Assembly (NCBI GenBank): GCA_023423045.1
Contig: JAFAGA010000095.1
Coordinates: forward strand, 1-14,642
Reading direction: 5' to 3'
DNA: 14,642 bases
DNA from: Bacillota bacterium
Lineage (GTDB): Bacteria; Bacillota; Clostridia; Lachnospirales; Lachnospiraceae
Below the pieces are notes generated by a model. It was given only the letters and a program-made list of their open reading frames with translations. It had not been told where the DNA came from and did no database searches. A program made the position numbers and the translations under genes. Of this stretch, positions 14,194-14,642 are shown piece by piece (position 1 is the first letter of the stretch; every line of letters starts with the position of its first letter).

Positions 14194-14642
14194 TTTTCTT
14201 GTTCCTTCATGTTCTCTGGTTTCACAAATCCTCTTATTTCTTGAATTATCATTTTCCCGGAGTCCTCTGTTCTTTTTTCCCGTTTGCAGTCCCGTCTGAA
14301 TTTGCTTCTTCGATAGTGGATACCTCTCTTTCACAGCACATATTCAAATGATTCAGGACCTGAATTATATGAATATGTGCTCTAATTATACTTTTTATCC
14401 CGCTTCAAAAATCAGCAATTTGCAGCACATATTTTTATAAAGCTTCTCCATACCAGCGCTTCGGAAAACATACTACAATTAGATTGCATGAAAGCCGTAA
14501 AGTATGGCTTAACAAAAAGGTAGTGTAAAGTTTGGTATGAAAAACTGATGTAAAAAATATGACCCTTTGAACATTGAAAAAGCAAATATTATGACCAGAA
14601 ATTTATGCAGTGGTAGGCAGCGCCAACCTTGAGTGCAACAAA
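14194..14642. other. Noncoding right edge with a composite hairpin
   Basis: No supported gene is seen. AGCACATATTCA (14335-14346) and TGAATATGTGCT (14370-14381) form a perfect 12-bp stem whose loop holds a second stem, ATTCAG/CTGAAT (14351-14356, 14360-14365). TTTTT follows about 10 nt later, so it is at best a weak terminator for the solute-binding protein gene. CAGCACATATT occurs at 14334-14344 and again at 14423-14433. GTAAAGTATGG and GTAAAGTTTGG, near 14498 and 14525, form another imperfect direct repeat. Confidence 0.5.

Noticed and set aside
13801..14334. Minus-strand 177-codon open frame across the end of the solute-binding protein gene
   Set aside because: It overlaps a clearly coding plus-strand gene and lacks a ribosome binding site.
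14509..14642. Minus-strand frame open to the right edge, possible end of a transposase gene
   Set aside because: The roughly 43 readable codons are phenylalanine-rich and match no transposase motif I know; no terminal inverted repeat can be paired within the window.

Overview
The window looks like chromosomal DNA of a spore-forming, anaerobic-type Firmicute, most likely a clostridium of the Lachnospiraceae or a close relative. The evidence is two sporulation or germination genes (spore photoproduct lyase and CwlD), strong GGAGG-type ribosome binding sites, moderate GC content, a YesM/YesN-type two-component system and a GcnA-like GH20 enzyme. This assignment comes from gene content and remembered family sequences, not from a database search. 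No rRNA, tRNA, CRISPR array, intact insertion sequence or phage gene was seen.

Left part (1-4932): splB (minus) is preceded by a possible 19-codon leader ORF and diverges from a three-gene plus-strand operon. That operon encodes a Wzz-type co-polymerase fused to a BY-kinase, its PHP-type tyrosine phosphatase (4-nt overlap), and a UDP-sugar 6-dehydrogenase of the VipA/TviB/WbpO type. The gene set matches Bacillus subtilis ywqCDEF, where the kinase phosphorylates the dehydrogenase and the phosphatase reverses it. Here the first two genes are fused. The dehydrogenase ribosome binding site is buried in one arm of a perfect 11-bp hairpin. A terminator that can work in both directions closes the operon and faces a small three-helix membrane protein gene on the minus strand.

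Middle part (4933-7057): the small membrane protein gene diverges from cwlD, the amidase needed for muramic-delta-lactam in spore cortex. An AIM24/TIGR00266 family protein follows with its own candidate promoter. A second bidirectional hairpin ends this block.

Right part (7103-14642): a carbohydrate-response block. On the minus strand, a cytoplasmic GcnA-like GH20 beta-N-acetylhexosaminidase, a YesM-type sensor kinase and a YesN-type AraC response regulator lie in transcription order. Divergent from them is an extracellular solute-binding protein with a membrane anchor, no lipobox and no adjacent permease genes. The roughly 370-bp divergent region is rich in structure: a palindrome inside the GH20 promoter, a good sigma-A promoter for the binding protein, and five 20-bp tandem repeats in the binding protein's leader. 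The last 450 bases hold a composite hairpin but no recognisable gene.

The most interesting points are the leader repeat array, the possible three-component sugar-sensing set (binding protein, kinase, regulator), the hairpin masking the dehydrogenase ribosome binding site, and a spore photoproduct lyase in which the usual catalytic cysteine is alanine.
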